Origin: Sporosarcina sp. ANT_H38
GTDB taxonomy: Bacteria; Bacillota; Bacilli; Bacillales_A; Planococcaceae
Assembly: GCF_008369195.1 (NCBI RefSeq)
Contig: NZ_VOBC01000001.1
Span: 1,612,001-1,676,000, forward strand
Reading direction: 5' to 3'
DNA: 64,000 nt
Shown piece after piece: positions 53,795 to 63,659 of this stretch; the first letter of the stretch is position 1, and each line of letters starts with the position of its first letter. The notes beneath the pieces were generated by a model. That model saw only the letters and a list, made by a program, of their open reading frames with translations, had not been told where the DNA came from and did no database searches. Both the position numbers and the translations under genes were made by a program.

Positions 53795-55231
53795 TCATCC
53801 AAGTAGCCTCGCAAGTCTTTCCTCCCAATCCATAATTCGTTTATCGAAAACGATTGGTTTTTGTTCATCAAGTTTTAGACCCTCCGCAATTCCACAAACT
53901 GAACAGCAGAACTTCGGTTTAACTCCACATGCTTCTCCGAAAAACCCTAAAATCTCTTCTCGAATACATCTTTCCGAATGAACCAGTCTAAGCATTATCT
54001 GTAGTTGTGCCTCTTTATCACGAATTAATTCATGCATCCGAATAACGACATCTTGAACTGACATCCGTTCGATGTAATAGTCTATGACACGTTTTCCTGT
54101 TTCGCTAATTCTTGCCAGTTCGGCAGCTTCAGCAGGCGGATAATTCTCTGCGAGAAGACTTTCATAGTGTTTGATTTCCCATTCTTGAGGAATATCATCT
54201 TGTATGATGAAGCGCGTTCTTCCTTCATCATCGGACGAAAAAAGCAACGTCGCAGCCGATAATTCACCATCACGTCCCGCACGACCTACTTCCTGAATGT
54301 AACTGGCGATAGCCTGAGGTACGTGTTCATGAATCACTTGACGTATATCGTCTTTATGTATACCCATTCCAAACGCATTTGTAGCACATATCCAACTTAT
54401 TTCACCAGTTATAAATTGTTCTTGGATGAACGCACGATCTTCCTGCTCTTTACCAGCGTGATAAGATGCTACAGAGACGCCTTCGAGTTGAAGAAGGGCG
54501 GATAGATCATCAGCCCTTTTTCGCGATGCCACATAGATGATTCCTGGCCCCACAGTAGTTAGTACACGATTCTTAATCCAATCCGTTTTGACCATACCGT
54601 TATCGACTTTGACAACTGAATAAGAAATATTGGGGCGGTCTAGCGATTGCTTATGAATTGCAGGCATTTGAAGTTGCAGGTACCTGCAAATATCAGTCTT
54701 TACCTTATCATCCGCTGTTGCAGTAAGAGCCAGAATTCCTGGCCGATTCATTCCTTCGAAGAATTCTCCGAGTCGTAAATAGTCCGGTCTAAAATCAAAT
54801 CCCCATTGTGAAATGCAATGTGCTTCATCGACAACGATTAAACCCAAATGAATGTTTCGAAGTTGAGTAGTCACATTTTGTTGTAACAGCATTTCAGGTG
54901 ATATGAAAATGAATTTATAACGGTCTAATTCTCCCATTATCCTATTTTTCTCCGAATAAGAAAGAAATGAGTTTAATGCAACAACCCGTTTTTCGCCGTT
55001 CCTTTTCATGATCGCCACCTGGTCTTCCATCAAAGCGACAAGTGGTGAAACAATCAACACAGAACCTTTAAGAACATAGGCTGGCAATTGGTAACAAAGC
55101 GACTTCCCTATACCTGTAGGTAAAATGGCAATCGTGTCCTTGCCTGCAATCACATCGCGTATGACCTCTTCTTGACCTGTCCTAAATTTTTCAAAACCGA
55201 ATTTTTCTTTTAATAGCTCATGAATACTCAT
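53795..55231 (-). CDS. recS: RecQ-family ATP-dependent DNA helicase RecS
   Basis: The 478-residue helicase has motif 0/I FRTGQEEVI and LPTGIGKSLCYQLPA, the box DEAHCISQWGFDFRPDY, and motif VI QEVGRAGRDG of the RecQ family. It has a short zinc-binding region near the end (cysteines in RCIREEI, ACGVKPKFCCSVCG) and lacks an HRDC domain, so it matches the shorter RecS type rather than full RecQ. The ATG follows GGAGG and overlaps the ypbB stop by one base. Confidence 0.92.
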   Translation of the reverse strand: MSIHELLKEKFGFEKFRTGQEEVIRDVIAGKDTIAILPTGIGKSLCYQLPAYVLKGSVLIVSPLVALMEDQVAIMKRNGEKRVVALNSFLSYSEKNRIMGELDRYKFIFISPEMLLQQNVTTQLRNIHLGLIVVDEAHCISQWGFDFRPDYLRLGEFFEGMNRPGILALTATADDKVKTDICRYLQLQMPAIHKQSLDRPNISYSVVKVDNGMVKTDWIKNRVLTTVGPGIIYVASRKRADDLSALLQLEGVSVASYHAGKEQEDRAFIQEQFITGEISWICATNAFGMGIHKDDIRQVIHEHVPQAIASYIQEVGRAGRDGELSAATLLFSSDDEGRTRFIIQDDIPQEWEIKHYESLLAENYPPAEAAELARISETGKRVIDYYIERMSVQDVVIRMHELIRDKEAQLQIMLRLVHSERCIREEILGFFGEACGVKPKFCCSVCGIAEGLKLDEQKPIVFDKRIMDWEERLARLLG

Positions 55232-56271
55232 TAGTTTCCCCCTCCAGTACGCGCACCTAAGATGAGACGGAGTTGAAAATAGGATAACATTTCAAATTCA
55301 GATTTTAGCAATCTAAGTCTACGAGTTCCTATTTGTTTCACTTTTCTAATGACCGCTTCGGCATCTTCCACAGAAACAAACTGTGTTAGGGGGAATTCTG
55401 AATCATTAATAGACATCTCTACAAAATGATCTTCAATTGTACTCTTTTTCAAGTTACGCGCTGTCACAATCTCCTCAAGAGAAAAACCACGATCGAAAAG
55501 CTGCTTCGTTTTTACAGAGGAGTCCGTCAAATACGTCGAAACCTTGACACTTTCAGCTAATTTTCGCAAAAAAGGTAAATCTGAGGACGGGATAATGACA
55601 GCAAGCAACATATGTAGACTTTCTATAAATAGTAGACGGATGTCGAACGGGTTTAGTTTCAACTCATCTGCTAACTGATCCCATGTCCAACCTGTCAGAC
55701 CAAAACCACTTAGACGGTGAGTGATAATTGTTTTTTGACTTTCATCAATTCCACTTCGAGTAAGGCATAGCCGAAGTTCATCGCCTATACCTTTTGCAAA
55801 TGCTGGATCATTGATTGGTTGATTATGTAGTAGCATTTTAACAAAAGACTGAATATCGCGGTCTTTTTGAGTAGGCATGAAAGACTTTTCCTTTGCTTTG
55901 AAATTCGAAACCGTCTGCACAGTGAGCGACAACCTTCCGAAGAAAATCATTTCCCGACCTCTATAATCCCAACCGTTAAATCGGTAGGGAGGTAATTTAA
56001 CTGTCTCCAAGCGACCTTGTTCCGTCAGTTTGACAAATGAATCATCCATAGTTGATATGAAACCCCAATCACTTAATTGTTTAGCAGCCTCATCATATCG
56101 TACAGCGGATAATTTCGGTAAGATACCAAAAAATTCTTTTAAACCATAATATTCTACATCCTGAAGTGTTTGTCCCGATCGTTTGCCTCGTAATAGGTGA
56201 AGTCCAGCATAGATTGTTCGTTCACCGTCTATTCTGCTTATAATGGTTAATAGTATTGAATATAGATTCAT
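55231..56271 (-). CDS. ypbB: YpbB, helix-turn-helix partner of RecS
   Basis: The 346-residue protein ends with a helix-turn-helix region (about 255-300, LFDRGFSLEEIVTARNLKKSTIEDHF) like the winged-helix part missing from the short RecS helicase. The rest is helical without known motifs. GGAGG is eight bases before the ATG and the gene is read together with recS, the same order as in B. subtilis. The idea that it supplies DNA binding for RecS is inference. Confidence 0.82.
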   Translation of the reverse strand: MNLYSILLTIISRIDGERTIYAGLHLLRGKRSGQTLQDVEYYGLKEFFGILPKLSAVRYDEAAKQLSDWGFISTMDDSFVKLTEQGRLETVKLPPYRFNGWDYRGREMIFFGRLSLTVQTVSNFKAKEKSFMPTQKDRDIQSFVKMLLHNQPINDPAFAKGIGDELRLCLTRSGIDESQKTIITHRLSGFGLTGWTWDQLADELKLNPFDIRLLFIESLHMLLAVIIPSSDLPFLRKLAESVKVSTYLTDSSVKTKQLFDRGFSLEEIVTARNLKKSTIEDHFVEMSINDSEFPLTQFVSVEDAEAVIRKVKQIGTRRLRLLKSEFEMLSYFQLRLILGARTGGGN

Positions 56272-56303
56272 TTTGAATTCCTCCGATTAACAAATGTTTT
56301 TTG

Positions 56304-56332
56304 TTGAAAACTCTTGTCAACATCATTAGAAT
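56304..56332 (+). promoter_or_regulatory. Sigma-A promoter of fer
   Basis: TTGAAA (56304-56309), a 17-nt spacer and TAGAAT (56327-56332) lie about 48 bp before the ferredoxin start. Both boxes match five of six consensus bases. Confidence 0.7.
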
Positions 56333-56341
56333 GAAAGGTGA

Positions 56342-56632
<291 letters not shown>

Positions 56633-56642
56633 TTAGAATGCA

Positions 56643-56683
56643 GAAAGGTCATCTCGGAAAATTCCGGGATGACCTTTCTTTCT
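56643..56683 (+). terminator. Terminator of fer
   Basis: AAAGGTCATC pairs with GATGACCTTT around a GGAA/TTCC inner stem, followed by TCTTTCT. It lies between the convergent fer and riboflavin transporter genes and can serve both. Confidence 0.75.
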
Positions 56684-56696
56684 ATTTATTCTTTTA

Positions 56697-57278
56697 TTAA
56701 GACGCTAATTGAGTACGCTGTTGAGCAATCCATTTTTTCATACTCTTGAAAAGCAACATAGAAATAATCATTAGCATAATTCCCTTGATCAAGTTAAAAG
56801 GTAGAACCCCTAAAACAATAAAAGTAGCTAACTCATTACCTACCATTGCTGGGACATTCATAAAATACGTATACATCGGTAAAAACAGTAGATAATTCAA
56901 AACACTCATGCCGATAGCCATTGAGACAGTTCCAGCAATAAGGCCTCCAGCAAGACCTTTATTTGTTTTGAACTTATTGAAGATAAAATAAATCGGCATA
57001 ATGAAAAGTACGCCTGTTACGAAGTTTGCAATTTCACCCACTGGAACGCCTGTCGGGCTGCCTGACATGAACCAATGCATGACATTTTTAAGCAGTTCGA
57101 CTGCAATACCTGCTACAGGTCCCAACGTCATTATTGCCAAAACTGCTGGAATCTCACTGAAATCAATTTTCAGGAATCCAGGTAGTGCGGGTAATGGGAA
57201 ATTAAACTGCATCAAAACAGTTGCAATACTCCCTAGCATCGCGATGAGAATCATCTTTCGCAACTTTTTGTTATTCAT
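56697..57278 (-). CDS. ribU: Riboflavin ECF transporter substrate-binding subunit RibU
   Basis: RibU (FmnP/YpaA) binds riboflavin and works with the shared ECF ATPase module. The 193-residue protein has six hydrophobic helices and the riboflavin-family segment FPLPALPGFLKIDFSEIPA. The frame is open to 57440, but MNNKKLRKM at 57278 follows AGAGG and is the natural start. Control is by the FMN riboswitch at 57490-57614 and the leader terminator at 57345-57379. Confidence 0.94.
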   Translation of the reverse strand: MNNKKLRKMILIAMLGSIATVLMQFNFPLPALPGFLKIDFSEIPAVLAIMTLGPVAGIAVELLKNVMHWFMSGSPTGVPVGEIANFVTGVLFIMPIYFIFNKFKTNKGLAGGLIAGTVSMAIGMSVLNYLLFLPMYTYFMNVPAMVGNELATFIVLGVLPFNLIKGIMLMIISMLLFKSMKKWIAQQRTQLAS

Positions 57279-57344
57279 TTGTTCCTCTCTCCTTTTGCGA
57301 TTCACTTCAAAAGAGGAAAGGCCGTTCCATCTTATATATGTCGA

Positions 57345-57379
57345 CAAAAAATCCCAAAAGCAAATAAGCTCGAGGGATT
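57345..57379 (-). terminator. Riboswitch expression-platform terminator
   Basis: On the minus strand AATCCC pairs with GGGATT, with an AGC/GCT inner pairing, and a run of T follows. It lies between the FMN aptamer and the ribU start and is the likely off switch. Confidence 0.65.
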
Positions 57380-57489
57380 CGAAAGGTATACTCAAATAGA
57401 GAATTGAAAAGAGACTATTACTTTCTCTTTTAACCCACATTTAAATAAGCACCTCTTTTTGTAGACAACACAAAAAGATGGCCGCACCT

Positions 57490-57614
57490 TCACCTTCTCC
57501 CATCCAGACTATACTGTCGGCTCCGGAATTACACCGGTATCAGCTGTTAAGCTCGCGGGCTTGGAAAGTGACTTTCCTTTACCGCCGGTCGGGAATTACA
57601 CCCTGCCCCGAAGA
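57490..57614 (-). promoter_or_regulatory. FMN riboswitch (RFN element)
   Basis: The conserved blocks of the aptamer are all visible on the minus strand: CTTCGGGGCAGGGTG, AATTCCCGACCGGCGGTA, AAGCCCGCGAGC, GGTGTAATTCCGGAGCCGAC and AGTCTGGATGGGAGAAGG. It precedes a riboflavin uptake gene. In known cases FMN binding causes early termination. Confidence 0.96.
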
Positions 57615-57652
57615 TGAATCAATATTTTGTTACAACCTTATTGTATACAAAC

Positions 57653-57690
57653 AAAAGCCCTTTGTAAACAAGGCTGTTTACAAAGGGCTT
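57653..57690 (-). terminator. Terminator of sigX-rsiX
   Basis: AAAAGCCCTTTGTAAACA pairs with TGTTTACAAAGGGCTT around a 4-nt loop and runs into TTTTG on the minus strand. Confidence 0.9.
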
Positions 57691-57695
57691 ACTAT

Positions 57696-58925
57696 TCACT
57701 TCAAAATAAGAAGAAGTGGATTGAATCCAATCGGAACTGGTAAGGGCTGACTGAAATTAAATCCATTCCATTCTTGTTGAACGACGTTTTCGAATTGAAG
57801 CTGTTCACCAAAACTGGCTGCTGTTAGGAGCATGCCTTCAACCATTTGCATCGCTTTTTCTGGTTCCATCGCACCCAGATCCAGCGGTTGTTCGAATTCT
57901 ATGGTTGTCAATTTGTCATCTACCTTTACATCAAATTCTAGAGTACTTGGAATGACTGGATGAAATACATCATTCGGTTTCACTTTCATCTGCTGCAATG
58001 CTTCGTTCACTGATAGCTGCGGCTGTGAAAAGTTCGAAGAAAGGAACTGCTGTCCATCTTGTTGTTCAATCAAATAGTAATTAAAATGATTACGACCACT
58101 CTTCAAGATCAACGGTGTGCTCTGTTGACCGGCTCCAGAGAACACGGCCGCAGTTCCATCCTCATTCTCGAATCGGACCTCCTGATAGCCGTAAAACGTA
58201 TCTTGTAAAGAGTTTAGATATATTTCCGTCGAAGCTGATGCCATGTCATAACCATGTCCTTGCGGCAACTGGTGGATAATTACATGATCATCTGCGGCTA
58301 TGTCGCCTTTATAAGGATGATACTCTTGAAAACCAAGTGCATTTTCGTCGAGACGATCCGCATACTTATTGTACAAATCATAACTTGTTGGCTCCAAAAA
58401 ACCGAAATCCTTTTCGATTTGACTATTCGGAATGATAAATGTAACCGGAACGCTTGAAGCTTGATCACCCGCAAGACCTAAATGGAATAGTGTACTATCA
58501 ACAACGTCTTCAGGGTAGACAGCAAAACTGCGTATCCCACCTGTTTCAGATGCCATCATAGTAGAAGATCTATCCATTGTATCCATTTCCATTTTTTCTT
58601 CCGTAGCGGCTTCATTTTCCAAGCTCGCACCTCTTGCTTGAGAATCAGTATCCTGAATCATCGTTTTACTTTCGGCACTTTGATCCTTCATTGATACTTC
58701 ATTTTGACTAAGCATAGAAGGAACCATCAGTCCAATTACGAGCAAAGCAGCAACAGCGATAAGTGCCGGCATCCACTTCTTCGACTTTTTACGACGTGGC
58801 GCATTCAGCCGTTCATCTTGTTTTAGCCGTTCCAATATTTCCGACTTCAGACGATTATCTGATATATCAGGCATATCACTTAGGAGGTCTTCAATCTTGT
58901 TGTCGTTCCAATTTTTGTGGGTCAT
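57696..58925 (-). CDS. rsiX: Anti-sigma-X factor RsiX-like
   Basis: The 409-residue protein has an N-terminal cytoplasmic region (about 1-48) with no zinc-binding HxxxCxxC motif, one membrane helix (about 51-70, WMPALIAVAALLVIGLMV) and a large extracytoplasmic part with a Met/Glu/Ser-rich linker and GerMN-like repeats. It overlaps the end of sigX by 35 bases, the arrangement of sigX-rsiX in B. subtilis, and should hold SigX inactive at the membrane. GGGGG is seven bases before the ATG. Confidence 0.85.
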   Translation of the reverse strand: MTHKNWNDNKIEDLLSDMPDISDNRLKSEILERLKQDERLNAPRRKKSKKWMPALIAVAALLVIGLMVPSMLSQNEVSMKDQSAESKTMIQDTDSQARGASLENEAATEEKMEMDTMDRSSTMMASETGGIRSFAVYPEDVVDSTLFHLGLAGDQASSVPVTFIIPNSQIEKDFGFLEPTSYDLYNKYADRLDENALGFQEYHPYKGDIAADDHVIIHQLPQGHGYDMASASTEIYLNSLQDTFYGYQEVRFENEDGTAAVFSGAGQQSTPLILKSGRNHFNYYLIEQQDGQQFLSSNFSQPQLSVNEALQQMKVKPNDVFHPVIPSTLEFDVKVDDKLTTIEFEQPLDLGAMEPEKAMQMVEGMLLTAASFGEQLQFENVVQQEWNGFNFSQPLPVPIGFNPLLLILK

Positions 58926-59454
58926 TTAGTTTCCCCCCTTCTGTCGGAAGATCAGTCAATTTCTTTTTTAATGCTTTTATTGCCCTATGTTGTGTCGTTT
59001 TCACTTTACCTTCTGTCCAGCCAAGAATTTCGGCCGTTTCAGCTATGGACAGGTCTTGAAAATAACGCATGATGATGACCATTTTTTGATCACCTGTGCA
59101 CGTGTTAAGCGCCTGTAACAGCTCCTGCATCTCTTCACTGAGTGTTACGAGTTCATCAGGGAGGATTCCTGTCGATACGAGCTCACTTTTTTCCCAGTCG
59201 AATTTGTCAAACAGATGCTTTTTACGAACTGTGTTTTTTCTGAAATGGTCAATCGCGACATTTTTGGCAATTGAAAAGAGCCATGTCTTTTCCGAACTTT
59301 TCCCTTCAAAACCGGCGTATGCACGTAGTACCCTCACATATACTTCATGCATGAGGTCCTCAGCGTGATCACGGTCTCTTGTCAAATAGATAAGAAACTT
59401 GAACACATCTTGGTGGTACTGTTCATAAAGTCGGTGGAAAACGGAGTCGTCCAT
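58891..59454 (-). CDS. sigX: ECF RNA polymerase sigma factor SigX
   Basis: A 187-residue extracytoplasmic-function sigma factor with region 2 (about 10-80, LTRDRDHAEDLMHEVYVRVL and the WLFSIAKNVAIDHFRK promoter-melting segment) and region 4 (about 125-175, MVIIMRYFQDLSIAETAEIL). Next to resE and rsiX as in B. subtilis, where SigX controls cell-envelope charge genes. GGGGGG precedes the ATG. The name rests on synteny plus family. Confidence 0.9.
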   Translation of the reverse strand: MDDSVFHRLYEQYHQDVFKFLIYLTRDRDHAEDLMHEVYVRVLRAYAGFEGKSSEKTWLFSIAKNVAIDHFRKNTVRKKHLFDKFDWEKSELVSTGILPDELVTLSEEMQELLQALNTCTGDQKMVIIMRYFQDLSIAETAEILGWTEGKVKTTQHRAIKALKKKLTDLPTEGGKLNDPQKLERQQD

Positions 59455-59499
59455 GAAATCCCCCCGTTCTATCTATTAGTCGTATTTCAAGCTATAAAG

Positions 59500-61284
59500 T
59501 TACATTTTTTCTAAGGGCAATATACAGCTAAAAATCGTTCCTTCAGTGTCACCTCTTGTTGCAGTGATTTTGCCACCGTGTGAGTCAATAATACTCTTGG
59601 CGATGGCGAGGCCAAGGCCCGTTCCGCTCTTTCCTCTAGTTCTCGCTTTATCTGCTTTGTAGAAACGTTCAAAGATATATGGTAAATCCTCTTGCGGAAC
59701 TCCAACACCTGTATCCGTCACTGTTATTTCAATCATATCAACCTGTTTTTGTATTTTGAGTTTAACGCTTCCCCCATCAGGTGTATGGCGGATTGCATTG
59801 TCTATTAAATTCGTCAATACTTGCTCCATACGGTCTTCATCTACATTTGAAATAAGTTCTGTTTCTTCCGAGAAATCGAAAGTCAGATCGACATTCGCCT
59901 CACGTGCTACTTGCATGAATTTATTAACTATCCGGTCGAGAAAAGGAATCATCGAAAGATCGTCTTTGTAAAGCCGCATATGGCCTGATTCCATCCTTGC
60001 GAGATTGAGAAGGTCGGTCACGAGTCTGCCCATCCTCTTCGATTCATCGTGTATGATCTGTACCATTTCGTCGCGTTCTTCATCACTTGTTATAACTCCG
60101 TCAATAATTGCTTCACTGTACCCCTGAAGCATAGAAATCGGCGTCCGAAGTTCATGGGAAACGTTGGCAATGAAATCGGATCGAAGTTTCTCGAGCTTAT
60201 GCTGATCTGTCATATCGCGTAAGACAGCAACTGCCCCGCGAATACTATTTCCACTATACAACGGACTGATAGAAATCCCATAAAACTGCCCACCTAGTTC
60301 CAATTCATCTTCAACTTCCTCCGCAAACGAAATAACATGTTCAAGCATATGAAAAATCGCCGGTGGTATATGATGATTGCCCTCAAGTGCTCCATTCTTA
60401 GAATACCAATTCTGTAATAACTGTTCCGCTTGTGGGTTACTTAGCAGGATTGTGTAATCTCGATTGAACGTAATGACTGCATCAGTCATCGAAGTAAGGA
60501 TACTTGAAAGCTGCTCTTTGTCCTGATTTATAAGTTCAACGTGGTATTTAAGTTGTCTACCCATCTGATTGAACGCAGTTGCAAGTTGACCAATTTCATC
60601 ATTTTGCATAACAGGCAGTCTTGTATCGAAATTCCCTTTCGATAATTCGAACGCCGCCTGCCTCAATCCACGCAAAGGAGAAGTAATTCTTGTCGAAAGG
60701 AAAAAGGCGAAAAATGTCGTTAAAATAAAGGCAATAAACGCTGATAAAAATACGATGCGTGTTGTACTTTCTGTTGTCCTGTGGACCGCTTCGAGACTTT
60801 GATAAATGATAACCGAGCCACTGAGTTGCTGTTCTTTTTCAAACGGATAGGATAAGACTAGGTATTGCTCCATGACATCTTCTTTATTGATCGAAGGCAG
60901 AATCATCTCTTTCACGACTTGCGTATTCTTCTTTTGGTTAGAGTAAAACATGGATTCGTTTAGCACTTTACTTTCTATTCTATCCTTGTTCAATCCGTTA
61001 TGGAATGAATGCGTAACTTCCCCATTGGTATCTACAATCATCGCATTCGTTTCGTCGTCCAGAATATCATCAATAATCAAGTTCATTGAAGATTCACTTT
61101 CATGATCAATAGCAATTTTCCCGATTGTCGTTGCTTCCCTTAGCAATAATTCCTCAGCCTGTTGCGTATGGAAGTTATCTAGGAATTCAAGGAGCAAGGC
61201 CGTAACAATAAACAATACAAAAGAAACGAGAAGCAATATGGTTGCCCACAGCTTCCCGACAATTGAATTCCATATTCTATTCAT
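59500..61284 (-). CDS. resE: Sensor histidine kinase ResE
   Basis: ResE phosphorylates ResD in response to low oxygen and nitric oxide. The 594-residue protein has two membrane helices (about 10-35 and 170-190) around an extracytoplasmic sensor, then HAMP, a PAS domain, the HisKA box with the histidine in NVSHELRTPISML, and the ATPase domain with DNAIRHTPDGG, DTGVGV and GTGLGLAIAKS. The ATG at 61284 overlaps the resD stop by eight bases; a longer frame to 61326 would reach far into resD. Confidence 0.94.
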   Translation of the reverse strand: MNRIWNSIVGKLWATILLLVSFVLFIVTALLLEFLDNFHTQQAEELLLREATTIGKIAIDHESESSMNLIIDDILDDETNAMIVDTNGEVTHSFHNGLNKDRIESKVLNESMFYSNQKKNTQVVKEMILPSINKEDVMEQYLVLSYPFEKEQQLSGSVIIYQSLEAVHRTTESTTRIVFLSAFIAFILTTFFAFFLSTRITSPLRGLRQAAFELSKGNFDTRLPVMQNDEIGQLATAFNQMGRQLKYHVELINQDKEQLSSILTSMTDAVITFNRDYTILLSNPQAEQLLQNWYSKNGALEGNHHIPPAIFHMLEHVISFAEEVEDELELGGQFYGISISPLYSGNSIRGAVAVLRDMTDQHKLEKLRSDFIANVSHELRTPISMLQGYSEAIIDGVITSDEERDEMVQIIHDESKRMGRLVTDLLNLARMESGHMRLYKDDLSMIPFLDRIVNKFMQVAREANVDLTFDFSEETELISNVDEDRMEQVLTNLIDNAIRHTPDGGSVKLKIQKQVDMIEITVTDTGVGVPQEDLPYIFERFYKADKARTRGKSGTGLGLAIAKSIIDSHGGKITATRGDTEGTIFSCILPLEKM

Positions 61285-61996
61285 TAGGAATCTCGAACTT
61301 GTAGCCGACGCCCCAAACAGTAACAATCATTTTCGCTGCTTGTTCAGAAACTCGGCTTAGCTTTTCACGTAGTCGTTTTACATGCGTATCTACTGTACGA
61401 AGATCGCCGAAAAATTCATAGTGCCACACCTCTTTTAACAGCTGCTCTCTGTCGAATACTTTGTCTGGCGATTTCGCAAGAAAATAGAGCAATTCATATT
61501 CTTTTGGCGTCAGACCTACTTCTTTCCCATCAGCTGTAACCCGGTGAGCATCGTGATCTATCGTCAATTGAGGGAATACGACCAAGTCCTTCGATGTAGA
61601 TGATGAAGACGCACCTGGAAACGTTACAGACCTTCTAAGAATCGCCTTAACCCGCAGAACAACTTCACGTGGACTGAAAGGCTTTACTATGTAATCATCA
61701 GCACCCGACTCAAAACCTGTTACCCTATCCGACTCTTCGCCTTTTGCCGTCAGCATCATAACAGGCGTCATAATTTTCTTTTCTCTCAGTTCTGCTAAAA
61801 CTTCTAGTCCATCTTTCTCAGGCATCATCAAATCGAGTAAAATACACTCATAGTTGTTCACAAGAGCTTTTTCGAGAGCATCAGCGCCATCGATAGCCTC
61901 TTCTACTTCATAACCTTCACGAGTAAGATACATATTTAACAGACGACGGATTCTCTCTTCATCATCTACTATTAACAACTTCACTTTTTCTTCCAC
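61277..61996 (-). CDS. resD: Response regulator ResD
   Basis: ResD activates anaerobic and aerobic respiration genes, including the ctaA, qcr and res genes in B. subtilis. The 239-residue OmpR/PhoB-type protein has a receiver domain with D11-D12, phosphoacceptor D55 in LLDLMMPE and K in IVKPF, and a winged-helix DNA-binding domain (about 140-235). The start is GTG nine bases after AGGGG. It is translationally coupled to resE. Confidence 0.95.
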   Translation of the reverse strand: MEEKVKLLIVDDEERIRRLLNMYLTREGYEVEEAIDGADALEKALVNNYECILLDLMMPEKDGLEVLAELREKKIMTPVMMLTAKGEESDRVTGFESGADDYIVKPFSPREVVLRVKAILRRSVTFPGASSSSTSKDLVVFPQLTIDHDAHRVTADGKEVGLTPKEYELLYFLAKSPDKVFDREQLLKEVWHYEFFGDLRTVDTHVKRLREKLSRVSEQAAKMIVTVWGVGYKFEIPNE

Positions 61997-62430
61997 AAAT
62001 GATTACCCCTTTCAACTAGCTACTACCCTCATTGTACAAGTCGTTGTTCAAAAAAGAAACAGAAAAGCCGTAGCGACGTTCCTAGACGCACCTCCCAAAT
62101 GGCAAACCGGTGTCTAGTTTGAGCTACAACAGAAAACGCTACCTAAACACACCACGTCCAATCGAACTAAAAATGATATAGACAATTCTCTTTTGTATGA
62201 TCGTACGAGGTAAAACTAACAGCCTACAATATGTTTAACCTATGAATAACTGTATAAACTGATCACAAACGCCTTAAAAGGTGTCGCCAAATCCATTAAA
62301 ATGACAGTACAGTTGTCAGGTTTATGGCGGGAGACGTTCCCGAAGAAGGATGCAGTTCAATCCTTTTCTAAGCGCCGCAGCGGATTCATTGGCACCCATT
62401 ATCGCAAAATCTATAAACATTATTCTAAGT
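61997..62430. other. Gene-free stretch between resD and resC
   Basis: A TACAAT at about 62034-62039 on the minus strand may be the resD -10 box. Around 62062-62142 lie fragments of the intergenic repeat (AAAAGCCGTAGCGACGTTCC, GGTGTCTAG). A 57-codon plus-strand frame from 62301 has no ribosome-binding site. The gap separates resDE from resBC, which are contiguous (resABCDE) in B. subtilis, so resDE must have its own promoter here. Confidence 0.45.
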
Positions 62431-62473
62431 CAAAAAACTGCCTAGTAGTTAGTGAACTACTAGGCAGTTTTTA
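62431..62473 (-). terminator. Terminator of resC
   Basis: A perfect 17-bp stem (AAAACTGCCTAGTAGTT with AACTACTAGGCAGTTTT) with a 4-nt loop directly follows the resC stop codon. Confidence 0.9.
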
Positions 62474-62474
62474 G

Positions 62475-63659
62475 TTATGCGTATGAATGCAAACCAGCGA
62501 TAATCAAATTCACGGCAATCAGGTTAAACATTATGATGACGAAACCGATAACTGCAAGCCACGCCGATTTTTCGCCATCCCAACCGCGCGATAAACGCAC
62601 GTGAAGGAAAGCTGCATAGAATAACCAAGTGATAAGGGCCCATACTTCTTTAGGGTCCCATCCCCAGAACCTAGACCATGCTTCGTGCGCCCAGATCATA
62701 GCAAAAATGAGAGCACCCAGTGTAAAGATTGGGAAACCAATCATAACAGCACGGTATCCAATTTCGTCCATCAATTGTGAATTCGCTTTTTTTGCGAATG
62801 GTTGCAACAATGCCGCAATTGGACGGCGGAAAATGAGTCTAAGAATCAAGTAAAGAAGAATCCCAGTTGCAATTGACCAAACAAAAGTCGTCAGCGTCTT
62901 CGCATTCACGATTGCCGGCATTTCAGCCCATGGTGTCATCGCTTCTGGTGTAAGTGATTCATATCCTGACATTCCGAAAAGTGGTGGATAATTGTACTCG
63001 ATATTGGCAGGTAGTTCATTTTTGTCGATATAAGTGAACTGCGCTTCATAGCCTGATAATTTAAACGTTGTCGAAGAAAATACGAAACCTATTACTAGGA
63101 TAAGCGTGAAGATAACCGCCTCTAGCCAAAAACGTTGTTTCGATTTTTTCGTCAAGTCGATATTTTTTAATAAGTAGATGAGTCCCGCTACAGCACTAAT
63201 CGCGAGAATCGATTCACCAAGTGCAGCTGTAATTACATGAACTGTCAACCAGTAACTCTTCAGCGCCGGAATAAGTGGTGTAATTTCTTTCGGGAACATA
63301 CTTGCATAGCCGATAATAATAATAGCGATCGGCAGTGCAAACAAGCCGAGTGAAGGTGTTCTATATAAGTAAAACAGAAGAATGAATGCCCCAACGAGCA
63401 TCATCCCAAATGCAGTCGTAAATTCGAACATATTACTCACTGGTGCATGGCCTGATGCTATCCAGCGAGTGATAAAATAGCCTAAATGAGTAATGAATCC
63501 GATAACTGTAATCGTAATCGCGATTTTTCCCCATCGGTTATTTTTATAAGTTGCTTCAGATTTAGCGCCTTTAACCGCACCACCAAAAAATAGCGTTGCG
63601 ACAAGGTAAGCGATAAATGAAACAAATAATAGATTGGCGCTTAACGATGCAAGTCCCAT
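62475..63659 (-). CDS. resC: Cytochrome c biogenesis protein ResC
   Basis: ResC, the CcsA partner in system II cytochrome c maturation, handles haem at the outer face of the membrane. The 394-residue protein has eight or more membrane helices and the tryptophan-rich haem motif [14 protein letters not shown], plus conserved histidines in the flanking helices (VSNMFEF region and LHVRLSRGW). It follows resB with overlapping TAATG. Substrates include the QcrC cytochrome encoded at 22087. Confidence 0.94.
   Translation of the reverse strand: MGLASLSANLLFVSFIAYLVATLFFGGAVKGAKSEATYKNNRWGKIAITITVIGFITHLGYFITRWIASGHAPVSNMFEFTTAFGMMLVGAFILLFYLYRTPSLGLFALPIAIIIIGYASMFPKEITPLIPALKSYWLTVHVITAALGESILAISAVAGLIYLLKNIDLTKKSKQRFWLEAVIFTLILVIGFVFSSTTFKLSGYEAQFTYIDKNELPANIEYNYPPLFGMSGYESLTPEAMTPWAEMPAIVNAKTLTTFVWSIATGILLYLILRLIFRRPIAALLQPFAKKANSQLMDEIGYRAVMIGFPIFTLGALIFAMIWAHEAWSRFWGWDPKEVWALITWLFYAAFLHVRLSRGWDGEKSAWLAVIGFVIIMFNLIAVNLIIAGLHSYA

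Noticed and set aside
53635..53871. 78-codon minus-strand frame after recS
   Set aside because: Overlaps the recS 3' end in another frame, lacks a ribosome-binding site and shows no motif.
62301..62474. 57-codon plus-strand frame between resD and resC
   Set aside because: No ribosome-binding site, runs into the resC terminator stem, and the translation resembles nothing I know.
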